Positions 1 to 8,955 of a stretch of DNA of 64,000 nt are shown here, piece by piece. The notes under the pieces were generated by a model. The model saw only the letters and a list, made by a program, of their open reading frames with translations, was not told the DNA's origin and ran no database searches. The stretch is from positions 39,547,144 to 39,611,143 of the forward strand of contig OZ022345.1 in assembly GCA_963989245.1 (NCBI GenBank), given 5' to 3'. Both the position numbers and the translations under genes were made by a program. The stretch comes from Nansenia antarctica (lineage: Eukaryota > Chordata > Actinopteri > Argentiniformes > Microstomatidae). Positions within the stretch are counted from its first letter, which is position 1. Each line of letters begins with the position of its first letter.

Positions 1-223
1 AATTTCCAACGACCGATGTTTCCCTCGTCCGAAGCGGCAGGGTCAGAGGTTGCTAGCACATGGCCCCAGTTGGAGAACAGCCTTTACCGCTGTCTCAGAT
101 TGATAACACTTTCATAGTCAGGAGCTTCCATTGTCGCGTAACCATTACATCACTTCACAACCGACATCAATCACATGATATAGAAAGAAACAAACAGGAA
201 CCGAAGCAAACAATCACAAAACA
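1..223 (-). other. Region 3' of env; possible start of 3' LTR
   Basis: The minus strand runs from the env stop through about 160 bases to a G-rich stretch (AACTGGGGCCA, plus 61-71) followed by TGTG at base 60. That could be a weak polypurine tract and the first 60 bases of a 3' LTR. No second copy was found at the 5' side, so the boundary is a guess. Confidence 0.3.
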
Positions 224-2761
224 TCACTTAATAAACAAATCATCAAAAGAGGAAACAAAATCAGAAAGCAAAGCAGAATCCAGCTTTTGCTCATCAGCTA
301 TGTCGGCCATCATTAAAGCATTAACCGGAACATCAGAAATACACTTTCCAAAACATTTGATTAAAATACCAAGTAACATAATACAGATGATAATGACAAC
401 AAGAATAATAGCGACGGACCTGATCATATTACCAATACCTGAAAAAGCAGAATCAAAGAAATCCAATGTATTCCAACCGTGTTCTTTACGTAAATCCTCT
501 ATACCCTTCTTGTTAGATTCATGGAAATCATACAGAGCGTTACCAGAATCCGAAATATAACTGCAACATTCACCGCCTATCAAAGCACAAGTACCACCCT
601 GACTGGCCAAAATAATGTCCAAAGCCATTCTATTTTGGAGAGCTACATTCTTAGTTTCAGTCAATTCAGTAGCCAGGGCAGATACTACAGCATCCGAAGC
701 ATTAATGTGTTTTTCAAGAACGGATGATAGGGCACTTAATTCAGTCTGAGAGTTGTAGACACCATAACTTGGGAATATTAGGCCAAAAAACTTCTGAGCG
801 GTAGATAACGCCCTACGACTACGATGGGTTGCTTGTTTGTGAAGTACAGACATCTCTTCCCGAGTAACTTTCCTAATCAAAGGTATCAGATGAGCTAAAT
901 AACAAAGTCCCTCACTCAAAGCAGGAAGCTTAGAGAATGCATTATTATCACACACAAGAAACACACCCTCCGGGAGTTGAAGCTCCGTACCAGGATACGG
1001 GAAAATGACACCACCTATACAAGACGCGGCCCCTAGCTGACGAAGCGCGCTGCCCTTGGGCCGAGATTGTATGTCAATACAGGTTGTAATATTTACGAGA
1101 GGCATGACCTTAAGCTGCGTGGTGCCTTTCTGCCGTCTGGTAGTATTGGTATCATGTAATTTCATTTGAGGCACCATAGCACAATCAACAACTTTACATT
1201 TCAATCCAGAAATAACAACTGAACCTCTCCACCGTGTAGAAGTCACACTCCCAGAACATAACAGATGAGGACTCAATGCAGTACCATTCAATTGAACGAA
1301 CATAGCTTGGATAATATATATCTTCTTCGGACCTGTTGGTTGTGACAAATGTGTAAGCCTATCAATAATAACCTTCCCCACACCGCTAGGCCTATGGTGT
1401 TCGTTAACTGCTGCTGTCAGACGTTCCAACACACCAATATCCACACCTGCATAGGAAGAATTTAAAGGAACCAGAATCGTGCTGGGCTGACAAGAAGAGC
1501 TCTGGTTCTTGCCCTGTAAAACAAATTGGGCTAAACCCTGCCAATTATAATGAAACCATTCTGCTTTAGTTAACGGTATGGGGAAAAACATAGGAGCAGA
1601 TGTACTTACAGGGACCTGTTGACAAATCCAGCAATCAGAATAATTCATTTTTGAAGCAAAATCTTTCATGATACTAGTGGCAGAATTAGGGTGGGACCGT
1701 GTCCCCAGGTGATTAGAATCATACAACAAATAATCGTCAGTAGCGACTACAATCGCCTTCGTAGAAGCCTTTACAGCAACATTTTTAACCTTTCCTGGTA
1801 ACTCAACTGGAAAAATATATTCATGCACAAATTCCCTACAGTCCACCAAAAAGTCGTGTGGAAAGTCAGGAATGTTACTACAAACTTTGTCCTTGAAATT
1901 GTTGGATTTGTCAAACACCTGTTCACCGATATTACGTCTAGCACACCAATACGAGTTCACCTCATTGTCAACATTAGTTAATGTCACAAGTGTTGACGTT
2001 AACTGTTGTGTAAGTGTAATATATTTGGCATCCAGTAAGTACCACTCAGCCGCTTCAGTCGAGGCATAGATCAAACAATCATCAACAGTACAACGTGAAT
2101 GTGGGCAAATAAAAGCTCTACCTAATGTGATAAATCTTTTCTGACGTCCAGGCATAACAGTGTGTGAGTGAAGTGTAGCATTGTCCAAGGAAGTCAATGG
2201 GGTAGGAACACTAAGGGGTATATTAGTCTCTGAAACGGCATGGCTTGAGTTTCCTCCTAATTGGCCTCGGTGTATCACGGGATCTGTCTGGTTGGGGTGT
2301 ATCACTGACAGGTCTGTGTCTCTCAATGGTACCTTGGTCCGGGCAGCCGCCCGGGTTGCTGACATCTCCGTCTGGAGCATTGTCAGGGTCGGAAGGGGTG
2401 ACAACAGGGGCAACACCAGGCTTGGTAGAACCCCCAAGAGGGGTGTCGCAGTCACTGGATCCTTCACGATCTCCCTTGGCCCACTCGTCTCTGGGCTGGA
2501 CAGGGTCTGGGACGAGGCCCCCCTCATCATCTGCATCACGGCGCAGATACTCACCAACATCTTCGTCAGCCTGGATGTCCAAGCTGTGGACTTCCTCGTC
2601 CCCAGGGGTCTCCTCACCATCCTGCTGAGGCTCTCCCTCATCGTCCTCATTGGGTGCCTTGATGCAGTGATGAACGTGATACCAGGTGGGGGACCCCTTG
2701 ATTTGGATGGCAGTCCCAGTGCACCGAACGACCTCGTATGGTCCTTCCCGTCGAGCCTCAT
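224..2761 (-). CDS. env: ERV envelope glycoprotein, gammaretrovirus-type
   Basis: The 845-residue frame opens at ATG 2761. The first 180 residues overlap the integrase tail in another frame, so the true start may be internal or supplied by splicing; I see no clear signal peptide at residue 1. The surface subunit has a CWIC motif at 377-380 and several N-glycosylation sequons. A furin-like R-S-R-R at 647-650 separates SU from TM. TM has a heptad region, then CX6CC at 725-733, and a hydrophobic membrane anchor at about 780-802 with a 44-residue cytoplasmic tail. CXXC plus CX6CC is the pair that forms the covalent SU-TM bond in gamma-type envelopes. A second basic site, R-Q-K-R, lies near residue 206. 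The frame has no stop, so expression by the host cannot be excluded. Confidence 0.9.
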   Translation of the reverse strand: MRLDGKDHTRSFGALGLPSKSRGPPPGITFITASRHPMRTMRESLSRMVRRPLGTRKSTAWTSRLTKMLVSICAVMQMMRGASSQTLSSPETSGPREIVKDPVTATPLLGVLPSLVLPLLSPLPTLTMLQTEMSATRAAARTKVPLRDTDLSVIHPNQTDPVIHRGQLGGNSSHAVSETNIPLSVPTPLTSLDNATLHSHTVMPGRQKRFITLGRAFICPHSRCTVDDCLIYASTEAAEWYLLDAKYITLTQQLTSTLVTLTNVDNEVNSYWCARRNIGEQVFDKSNNFKDKVCSNIPDFPHDFLVDCREFVHEYIFPVELPGKVKNVAVKASTKAIVVATDDYLLYDSNHLGTRSHPNSATSIMKDFASKMNYSDCWICQQVPVSTSAPMFFPIPLTKAEWFHYNWQGLAQFVLQGKNQSSSCQPSTILVPLNSSYAGVDIGVLERLTAAVNEHHRPSGVGKVIIDRLTHLSQPTGPKKIYIIQAMFVQLNGTALSPHLLCSGSVTSTRWRGSVVISGLKCKVVDCAMVPQMKLHDTNTTRRQKGTTQLKVMPLVNITTCIDIQSRPKGSALRQLGAASCIGGVIFPYPGTELQLPEGVFLVCDNNAFSKLPALSEGLCYLAHLIPLIRKVTREEMSVLHKQATHRSRRALSTAQKFFGLIFPSYGVYNSQTELSALSSVLEKHINASDAVVSALATELTETKNVALQNRMALDIILASQGGTCALIGGECCSYISDSGNALYDFHESNKKGIEDLRKEHGWNTLDFFDSAFSGIGNMIRSVAIILVVIIICIMLLGILIKCFGKCISDVPVNALMMADIADEQKLDSALLSDFVSSFDDLFIK

Positions 2762-3749
2762 GCCACTTCCGTCTGTAGACCTTCACGTATACTTTGTCAC
2801 CCGGTTGCAACGCGTCCTTCCTCTCCTGTGCGTTCACCTCCTCTTCACGTTCCTGTTTGTGGAGCACATAAGAAGAGATACTCTTTTGCCGGTTAGTCAT
2901 GTACTGTACATAGGCTTTCATGTCACTCTCCAAGAGAGCCAAACTTGGCCCTTTCCCACTGGTTCGTGCACAGGGAGCTGTCATTATTCTCCCCATAGCC
3001 AGTTCATGGGGAGTCAAGTGCAGCCCTCGAATCTCACTGGAACGACAGGCCATCAATGCAAGAGGGAGTCCTTCCACCCAATTAAGACCTGTATGCTGAC
3101 AGACCTTAGAAAGACGGTTCTTAAGGACCCCGTTCATCCTCTCTACCATCCCCTGGCTTTGAGGTGAGTAAATACACCCAAATCTCTGCTTGATTCCCAA
3201 CTTTTGTAGTATAAGCTTTACCGTCTTATCCACAAATTCCTTACCATTGTCTGACGCTATCCTATCTGGAATTCCAAACCTAGGTATGAATTCCCTGCAT
3301 AGGAACTTTGCTACAGACTGAGCATCCTTTTTTCGAGTGGGGCATGCTTCTACCCATCTGCTGAACCTGTCCACTACAACTAACATGTACCTGTATCCTG
3401 CAACAGGACGAATCATGTCCACATAGTCAATCACCAAGTGTTTCATTGGCCCGTTTGGGGTAGGGATATGCCCAGTTCCCACTGGTATTCCAGGTCTGAT
3501 ATTGTTTTTCAAACAGACCACACATTGACCAAGGATATGGTCTATTTGTTCCAATAAATATGGAGCCCAAAAACCATATTCCTTGGTGATCTTGCGTCTT
3601 ACCTCCCCCCTGGCCACATGAGCTAATCCATGGGCTTCCTGTATCAGCATGCCTAATAAATCTGGGGGTGCCACAACCAGTCCCTCATGATTTCTCCATA
3701 GACCTGTGTCATCCTGACTAGCCCCCCTTGTTAACCATAGGTTTTTTGT
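2223..3749 (-). CDS. ERV integrase, separated from pol by a frameshift
   Basis: The frame is open from 3749, with recognisable protein from about 3700. It has an N-terminal HHCC zinc domain (His-x3-His, then C-V-V-C). The catalytic core shows D in the DYVD segment, D in SDNG, and E in VERMNG, the D,D35E arrangement. The C-terminal domain has a GPY-type motif (R-E-G-P-Y) and then an unusually long acidic and Pro-rich tail of over 100 residues. The last 540 nucleotides overlap the env frame. Its frame differs from the RT frame by a shift that can be placed in the overlap 3749-3718, at a six-base G run. A single-base indel there would explain it. I see no ATG that would make it a separate gene. 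Confidence 0.88.
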   Translation of the reverse strand, partial: TKNLWLTRGASQDDTGLWRNHEGLVVAPPDLLGMLIQEAHGLAHVARGEVRRKITKEYGFWAPYLLEQIDHILGQCVVCLKNNIRPGIPVGTGHIPTPNGPMKHLVIDYVDMIRPVAGYRYMLVVVDRFSRWVEACPTRKKDAQSVAKFLCREFIPRFGIPDRIASDNGKEFVDKTVKLILQKLGIKQRFGCIYSPQSQGMVERMNGVLKNRLSKVCQHTGLNWVEGLPLALMACRSSEIRGLHLTPHELAMGRIMTAPCARTSGKGPSLALLESDMKAYVQYMTNRQKSISSYVLHKQEREEEVNAQERKDALQPGDKVYVKVYRRKWHEARREGPYEVVRCTGTAIQIKGSPTWYHVHHCIKAPNEDDEGEPQQDGEETPGDEEVHSLDIQADEDVGEYLRRDADDEGGLVPDPVQPRDEWAKGDREGSSDCDTPLGGSTKPGVAPVVTPSDPDNAPDGDVSNPGGCPDQGTIERHRPVSDTPQPDRSRDTPRPIRRKLKPCRFRD

Positions 3750-6744
3750 CTAGCGCATTTGCCCCACTCTGTAACATCAACAAATCCTCAAGCGTGACCA
3801 TGCCCTGTAACTGTGCTTCATGTGTGATCAGCAGAACTTTACCTGCTTTGTCTGCTCCTGTAATGGCTTTGGCTGCATCATCTGCAGCCCTGTTACCTTG
3901 TGTGACATGTGATGAGTCAGATCTGTGTGCGGCACACTTCACTATGGCTAATTCCCTTGGTTTCATCATGGCTTGTAACAGCTTCATGATTTGAGCGTGG
4001 TGCTGAATAGGCGAACCATCAGTTTTCTTAAAACCCCGTCCCTTCCATACAGCTCCATGTAGATGACACACATTATGGGCGTAGGCAGAGTCGGTGTACA
4101 CTGTCACTCTTCGTCCGGTTCCCAAGTTGCATGCTTCTGTGAGGGCAATTAACTCAGCCAATTGAGCTGAACAAGGCTGAGGAACAGCCTCGGCTTGTTC
4201 CACAATGAACCCTGAATTTTGGGATCGGACTATGGCATACCCAGCACGTAAACTTTCTCCTACCCGGTAACAAGATCCATCAGTCCAATACTCAACGTCA
4301 GCTTCCTTTAAAGGCAAAGCTAGTAGATCTGCTCTAAGCTTAGAGTACCTCATAGCTTCCTTCACACAATCGTGTGGTTCCCCATCTTCTGGGGTTGGCA
4401 AGGTCTCTGCTGGGTTAAGTGTGTTACATCTTAGTAATGTTACATCTTCTCTTTCCAACATCCTGTAATAATTCCTAATCCTAGGCATCGTCAAAGTATA
4501 CTTGCCTTGATTCAAAAGATTCCTTAGACTGTGGTGGCAGAGAATGGTAATTGGGTACCCCATTGTTAAGGTTGTTGCCTTCTCGTACATAAGATATGCC
4601 CCGGCCATTGCTCTGTAGCATGGCGCGAAACCCATTTCTACCTCTGAATATGCGACAGAGTAATAGGCTATGGGCTGTGGACTAGGTCCAATGCCTGTTG
4701 GTTGCGTAAGAACAGCGCAGGCATACTTCCCTTTGGCTGAAGAAGAAACATACAATCCAAATTCTTTGGAATAATCTGGAAGCGCTAAAGCTGGCGCTTC
4801 TTGTAATTTGTGTTTAATTGTCTCAAACGCCAAATCAGCTTCCCTTGTCCAAGTAATGCAACATTGGAGTTTATCACTACCTGTTTCCTTAATCATCCCC
4901 CTCAATGGAGCGACCAGTCTAGTGTAATCCTCCACCCATGCTGAACTATACCCAGTAATGCCCAAAAACATCATCATTTCCCTAACCGTTCGTGGTTTTG
5001 GAGCCTTCTGAATAGCTTCCAAGTGTTCGTTAGTGACACTGCGATGTCCCTGTGTAATAGATTGTCCTAAGTAAGTTACCTTTTCCTGGCAATACTGTAG
5101 CTTCTTTTTAGACACCTTGTGTCCCTTCTCCGCCAAAACCTTTAACAGTTTAACGGAATCCCTGTGACATGTTTCTTCATCTGGGGCACAAAGGAGTATG
5201 TCATCCATGTACTGAATGGCAGTACTACTTATCGTCTGCCCTAACCCGTCTAAGTCCTCCTTCAAGACCTGATTAAAAACATGAGGACTGTGTTTGTACC
5301 CTTGTGGCATTCTGGTATATTGATAATGTTGACCTTTGTAGGTAAACCCAAATAACCCTTGACTTTCTACACTAAGAGGTATAGAAAAGAAAGCCCCGCA
5401 TAAATCAATCACTGTAAATACTTTGGCTGTAGATGGAATCTGAGTCAACAGCACATGAGGATCAGGAACTTCGGCTGGATAGCTAACAACTACCTCATTC
5501 ACAGCCCGTAGGTCATGTACCAGACGATATGAACCATCAGGTTTCGTTACTGGCAGAAGAGGTGTGTTACTTAACGGATATTGAGTTATCTTCAAGACTC
5601 CTGCCTCTAACAATCCTTTGATCTGTGGCTCAATTCCATCAATTGCTTCCTGCTTCAATGGGTATTGGTTTTTCCAAGGGGGTTTTGCACCCGGTATGAG
5701 TTCAACTCTCAATGGACGAGCTGATTTCACAAATCCAATGTCTGTACTGTTCTTTGCCCACAGGTCTGCTGGCACATTCTGTATCATTTCTTCTCTGAGG
5801 TCTTTTTCAGGTTGTACAGGAAGGATTAGCTGGTTCATTAGCTTCACAGTCTGCGGATGTCCTATTCCTTGAGCAGAGATCATCAGTTTTGTGAACTGTC
5901 CATCAATGCTCCTCCAGATAGCAGGGTTTTCTTTTGTCGTTACAAATCTGGCTTTTTCTGAGTCTGCCATCATTGCCCCTAAATGCTTCTGTTTATAGTG
6001 TTCAGATATCATAAGTGTCACATGAGGGATGCTACCCTCAATCTTATGCTCCTGATCTAGATAAGTGTCACTGTTTATCTTCATAGCCACTCCCTGAGGG
6101 CCTAGGATTATACAACTTGTACTAAGCTGTACCTGTTTTGGCTGATGCTTCAGCCACTCATCTGGGTTTGCATCTGCAACTTCTCTAAAATACTGGAGTG
6201 TACAATGCAATGGATCAGTAGGCCTTCTGGCCTCGGACATGTGTGCCAGGATATAATTGTCCCACATCCTTGCTGGTTCCATTAGGTCTGGGCTAAGCCC
6301 TCCCACCCAATACACCATAGATGCGTTGTTGTCCATCATGACAGACAGCTGTCTGTTCTCTTGTGGCACTGTCACCCGACAGCCGTCAGGTGTGCATTTC
6401 ACTGTACAGTTCAATTGGCATAGTGCATCTCTCCCTAGTAGCCCTATTGGCGTGTGTTCTGATACAAGTATTGACAGATCTGCTCTCTGTCCTTTGTACT
6501 CTAAGCTTACAAGCTCAGTAGTAGGGATCAGCTGTTTAATTCCCTCGAATCCGATTGTCTTCACATATTTCCCAGACATAGGAAGGTGCGTGGCATCTTC
6601 AGGCTTCAGACAGGTGTAGGCTGCTCCACTGTCCACCATCAATTCTAATGGACGTTGGTTGACCGACACCCATATGGTAGGTTCATCTTCAGGCCTGTTC
6701 GTCACCACCAGCTGGCACCCCCCTCTCGGATCTTCTGGGCACCC
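3718..6744 (-). CDS. pol: ERV Pol: protease, reverse transcriptase, RNase H
   Basis: The frame is open from just after the gag amber codon to a UAG at 3720-3718. Residue numbers count from the GTG at 6708. Protease has its active-site D-S-G at 26-28. RT spans roughly 315-560, with the catalytic YMDD at 500-503. RNase H lies around 805-960, with the WTDGS, E and YTDSA acidic motifs. The 180 residues between protease and RT (about 125-310) are not explained by gamma-type Pol. They hold two H-x-T motifs, at His168 and His229 (see findings). The integrase does not follow in frame: the reading frame closes after a run of six G at 3727-3722 and the integrase lies in another frame. The enzyme would copy viral RNA into DNA. 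It looks otherwise undamaged. Confidence 0.92.
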   Translation of the reverse strand, partial: GCPEDPRGGCQLVVTNRPEDEPTIWVSVNQRPLELMVDSGAAYTCLKPEDATHLPMSGKYVKTIGFEGIKQLIPTTELVSLEYKGQRADLSILVSEHTPIGLLGRDALCQLNCTVKCTPDGCRVTVPQENRQLSVMMDNNASMVYWVGGLSPDLMEPARMWDNYILAHMSEARRPTDPLHCTLQYFREVADANPDEWLKHQPKQVQLSTSCIILGPQGVAMKINSDTYLDQEHKIEGSIPHVTLMISEHYKQKHLGAMMADSEKARFVTTKENPAIWRSIDGQFTKLMISAQGIGHPQTVKLMNQLILPVQPEKDLREEMIQNVPADLWAKNSTDIGFVKSARPLRVELIPGAKPPWKNQYPLKQEAIDGIEPQIKGLLEAGVLKITQYPLSNTPLLPVTKPDGSYRLVHDLRAVNEVVVSYPAEVPDPHVLLTQIPSTAKVFTVIDLCGAFFSIPLSVESQGLFGFTYKGQHYQYTRMPQGYKHSPHVFNQVLKEDLDGLGQTISSTAIQYMDDILLCAPDEETCHRDSVKLLKVLAEKGHKVSKKKLQYCQEKVTYLGQSITQGHRSVTNEHLEAIQKAPKPRTVREMMMFLGITGYSSAWVEDYTRLVAPLRGMIKETGSDKLQCCITWTREADLAFETIKHKLQEAPALALPDYSKEFGLYVSSSAKGKYACAVLTQPTGIGPSPQPIAYYSVAYSEVEMGFAPCYRAMAGAYLMYEKATTLTMGYPITILCHHSLRNLLNQGKYTLTMPRIRNYYRMLEREDVTLLRCNTLNPAETLPTPEDGEPHDCVKEAMRYSKLRADLLALPLKEADVEYWTDGSCYRVGESLRAGYAIVRSQNSGFIVEQAEAVPQPCSAQLAELIALTEACNLGTGRRVTVYTDSAYAHNVCHLHGAVWKGRGFKKTDGSPIQHHAQIMKLLQAMMKPRELAIVKCAAHRSDSSHVTQGNRAADDAAKAITGADKAGKVLLITHEAQLQGMVTLEDLLMLQSGANALDKKPMVNKGG

Positions 6745-6750
6745 CTATAG
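6738..6750 (-). promoter_or_regulatory. In-frame amber codon between gag and pol (readthrough signal)
   Basis: The gag stop at 6747-6745 is UAG followed by G (minus strand UAG-GGG). The sequence after it stays open in the same frame straight into the protease. Gag (start 8955) and the protease ORF share the same frame modulo 3. This is the arrangement of gamma- and epsilonretroviruses, which make Gag-Pol by suppressing a UAG. Readthrough here is inferred; a downstream pseudoknot was not modelled. Confidence 0.75.
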
Positions 6751-8955
6751 CCCAGCTGGTGGGCCTCCGTAGGGGTTCACCACTCCTGGAGCCGGTGTAG
6801 CAGGGGGCCTATATCTTCCTTTTTGTTTCCCCCCTGCGCCCCCCTGGTTCTTCTTCCAGCAGGTACGGGCTAAGTGTCCATCCTGGCCGCATTGGAAACA
6901 TGGTCCTAACATCTTCTTCCCGGCTGCGGTCCATCCCTCTTGTGGTGGTCCTTGGCCAGGCTGGTTGTATGGCTGGTACGGAACCACTTGCACCCCTGGT
7001 GGCCCCTGTGGGTATGGATACCCCCCTTGTGGCCCCTGTGGGTATGACTGGGGAGGGACAGTTTGCAGTTGCTGTGGCTGAGATGGGACCTGTAGGGCTA
7101 TGGTCTGCACTCTCTCTCTGGTTTTCTTGCCTTCAGTCAATTGTACTTGAGTTAGTTTTCTGAGTGAGTCTTCGTCTTGTGCCTTCTGTATCTGAATCTT
7201 CTTTCTAAATAATTCTACTTGGTGTGCTACGTTGTCTATATAAACAGCCTTGTTCATGTGTCGTAGCCCCACCACTTCTGCTAACTTGTTCTTAACTGGG
7301 GTAGGGAGACCTTGTTGAATCTTTTCCCTGATTATGGCTTTTTCTAACGGGTTATCTTCGGCATCCTTCCCTGTCACACTTCTCCATTGAGAGTGCACAC
7401 GGGCTACATAACCTCTGGGATTCTCATCTTCTCCCAGTGGCATCACAATGATATTGTCTGGGTGAATGTGAGTAGGGTATGTCTCTCTGATTGCCTTCCA
7501 CAGCCTGCCTCTGTTTGCTGCGAAGAGCTCTGGGTCATAAACTGATGTACCGATATATTTATGAAGTCCTGCCTTCGTCAATATTTCCTGCATGGTGTCC
7601 AATCCTGTAATAAAGGCTAAGAGTCTTTTCAGGTCTCCCATCGCGGCCTGCGTCCCTGTCAGTCTCACGTCCATCTCGTTAGTCCAAGGGTGACCCCCAT
7701 CTTCTAGGACTGGGAGTTTTTCGATCACTTCAGACAGATCTGTATGACCCCAAGGACGATATTCTATCTTGTTATCTCGAAACAGCACCGGGAAGATCCC
7801 CTGAATTTCCTCTTCCTCCGATGCCTTCCCTGTTGGTCTAAGGCCATAATTGCTTACTAGTGGCTCCGTTCTTTCGTCCCACCTTGGTGTCGCTGTAGAC
7901 CTTGGGAGGTTCGGCTGGGATGTATGATGTGATGACACTTGACGATATTCTCTTGAGAGGTTCGGCTGGGATGTATGAAATGATGTCACTTGAGCTATCT
8001 GTTCTTCCAGTTCCTCTATCTGTCGTATACAACTTTCCTCCTCTCTTAGGCTTCTCTGGAGTTTTCTTGCCCTCTTTCTTAACTCCTCCTTATCCTTTTT
8101 CACCCTTTCTTCCTCCTCTTCCTCCGACATCCTCTTCTTTTGCTTTAAGCTCTCTTTCTTCTTCTCTATCTTCAGAGACTCCTGCTCATCTTCAGAACCA
8201 CTTTCTTCTTTTCCCTTTTTATAGCGTCTTGTCCTTCCCTGTTTTTCGGCCCTGGCTATTAGTTTTCTGATCTGAGCACTGTAACCTCCCTGTGCATTGC
8301 TGTCAGCACCGGAACATTCGCCTTCACCTCCACTGCCATCTTCACCGTCATCTGTCTTGTTCTCTGGTTCGAAATCCACGGTCACTTTCGCTCTTCCCCT
8401 CTCTAGTACATTATCACCCTCATCTTTGATAGTGAAGGCTCCGTTCGTACTTAGGACGGGGACCTGAGGGTAGATCCGCTGAGAATTGTCCTCCAGTATC
8501 TTGGCATAGGGAGGAGGACTGGAGATTGGAGCTGTGTGTGAGAATGGAATGTTCACTTTCTCTTCCATTGCTTTGGCCAATTCATCTCTTTTTTCTGGAT
8601 CCATGTGAGCTGTTTTCTCATTCCAAGCTAATGCTACTTTCTGCCCCTCTACCTTGAAGAGGTCTAAAATAGCTAACTCTAACCTGCGTTTCTCTGATCT
8701 AATCTTTCCTTTTTGATGCGCTTTATGTGCATTGATAAGTATCTCCAATGTTGCAATTAATTGTAAGTCAAAGGTGCCCTCTTCTGGCCATGGTTGTTCA
8801 ATGTCTGCCCAACGAATATTCCATTTCGTTGACATTTTGCTAATCTCCTTAACAAGAGGATTCATTTTTTCCACTATAGCCACAGGGGATGAATTTGCTA
8901 ATATTCCCTTATCTGTATTAACAGCCCTCACAATTTTACTGGGTTTGGCTCCCAT
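6745..8955 (-). CDS. gag: ERV Gag polyprotein
   Basis: This is a 736-residue open frame that starts at an ATG at 8955. The protein begins Met-Gly, the context for N-myristoylation of a retroviral matrix protein. A PPPY late-domain motif sits at residues 147-150. A highly charged Glu/Lys/Arg segment, probably coiled coil, covers roughly 240-330. It is followed by two near-copies of an HTSQPNL-type octapeptide and then a capsid-like region. The C-terminal nucleocapsid has one CX2CX4HX4C zinc knuckle (Cys686 to Cys699) after a Pro/Gln/Tyr-rich stretch. The frame ends at a UAG (6747-6745), and the pol frame continues without shift. The role would be virion assembly, membrane targeting and genome packaging. 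Function today is unknown; the frame has no internal stop. Confidence 0.93.
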   Translation of the reverse strand: MGAKPSKIVRAVNTDKGILANSSPVAIVEKMNPLVKEISKMSTKWNIRWADIEQPWPEEGTFDLQLIATLEILINAHKAHQKGKIRSEKRRLELAILDLFKVEGQKVALAWNEKTAHMDPEKRDELAKAMEEKVNIPFSHTAPISSPPPYAKILEDNSQRIYPQVPVLSTNGAFTIKDEGDNVLERGRAKVTVDFEPENKTDDGEDGSGGEGECSGADSNAQGGYSAQIRKLIARAEKQGRTRRYKKGKEESGSEDEQESLKIEKKKESLKQKKRMSEEEEEERVKKDKEELRKRARKLQRSLREEESCIRQIEELEEQIAQVTSFHTSQPNLSREYRQVSSHHTSQPNLPRSTATPRWDERTEPLVSNYGLRPTGKASEEEEIQGIFPVLFRDNKIEYRPWGHTDLSEVIEKLPVLEDGGHPWTNEMDVRLTGTQAAMGDLKRLLAFITGLDTMQEILTKAGLHKYIGTSVYDPELFAANRGRLWKAIRETYPTHIHPDNIIVMPLGEDENPRGYVARVHSQWRSVTGKDAEDNPLEKAIIREKIQQGLPTPVKNKLAEVVGLRHMNKAVYIDNVAHQVELFRKKIQIQKAQDEDSLRKLTQVQLTEGKKTRERVQTIALQVPSQPQQLQTVPPQSYPQGPQGGYPYPQGPPGVQVVPYQPYNQPGQGPPQEGWTAAGKKMLGPCFQCGQDGHLARTCWKKNQGGAGGKQKGRYRPPATPAPGVVNPYGGPPAGL

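Larger units (their letters stand above)
1..8955 (-). mobile_element. Endogenous retrovirus, gamma/epsilon-like, internal region
   Basis: Read on the minus strand, this block has retroviral order: gag (8955-6745), amber codon, protease-RT-RNase H (6744-3718), integrase (about 3749-2223) and env (2761-224). Gag and env are fully open and pol has one visible frame break at 3718-3749. The features point to the gamma/epsilon group: gag and pol in one frame separated by UAG, a PPPY late motif, one CCHC knuckle, a YMDD RT, a GPY-type integrase C-terminus, and an env with CWIC and CX6CC motifs. No paired LTRs could be found. The 3' LTR is cut off or lies beyond base 1, and no copy of bases 1-60 was seen between 8956 and 12660. 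It is an old viral insertion in the host genome; the open frames suggest it is not ancient. Confidence 0.93.

Noticed and set aside
60..3167. Plus-strand open frames opposite the retrovirus
   Set aside because: Shadows of env and integrase; no domain or composition signal.
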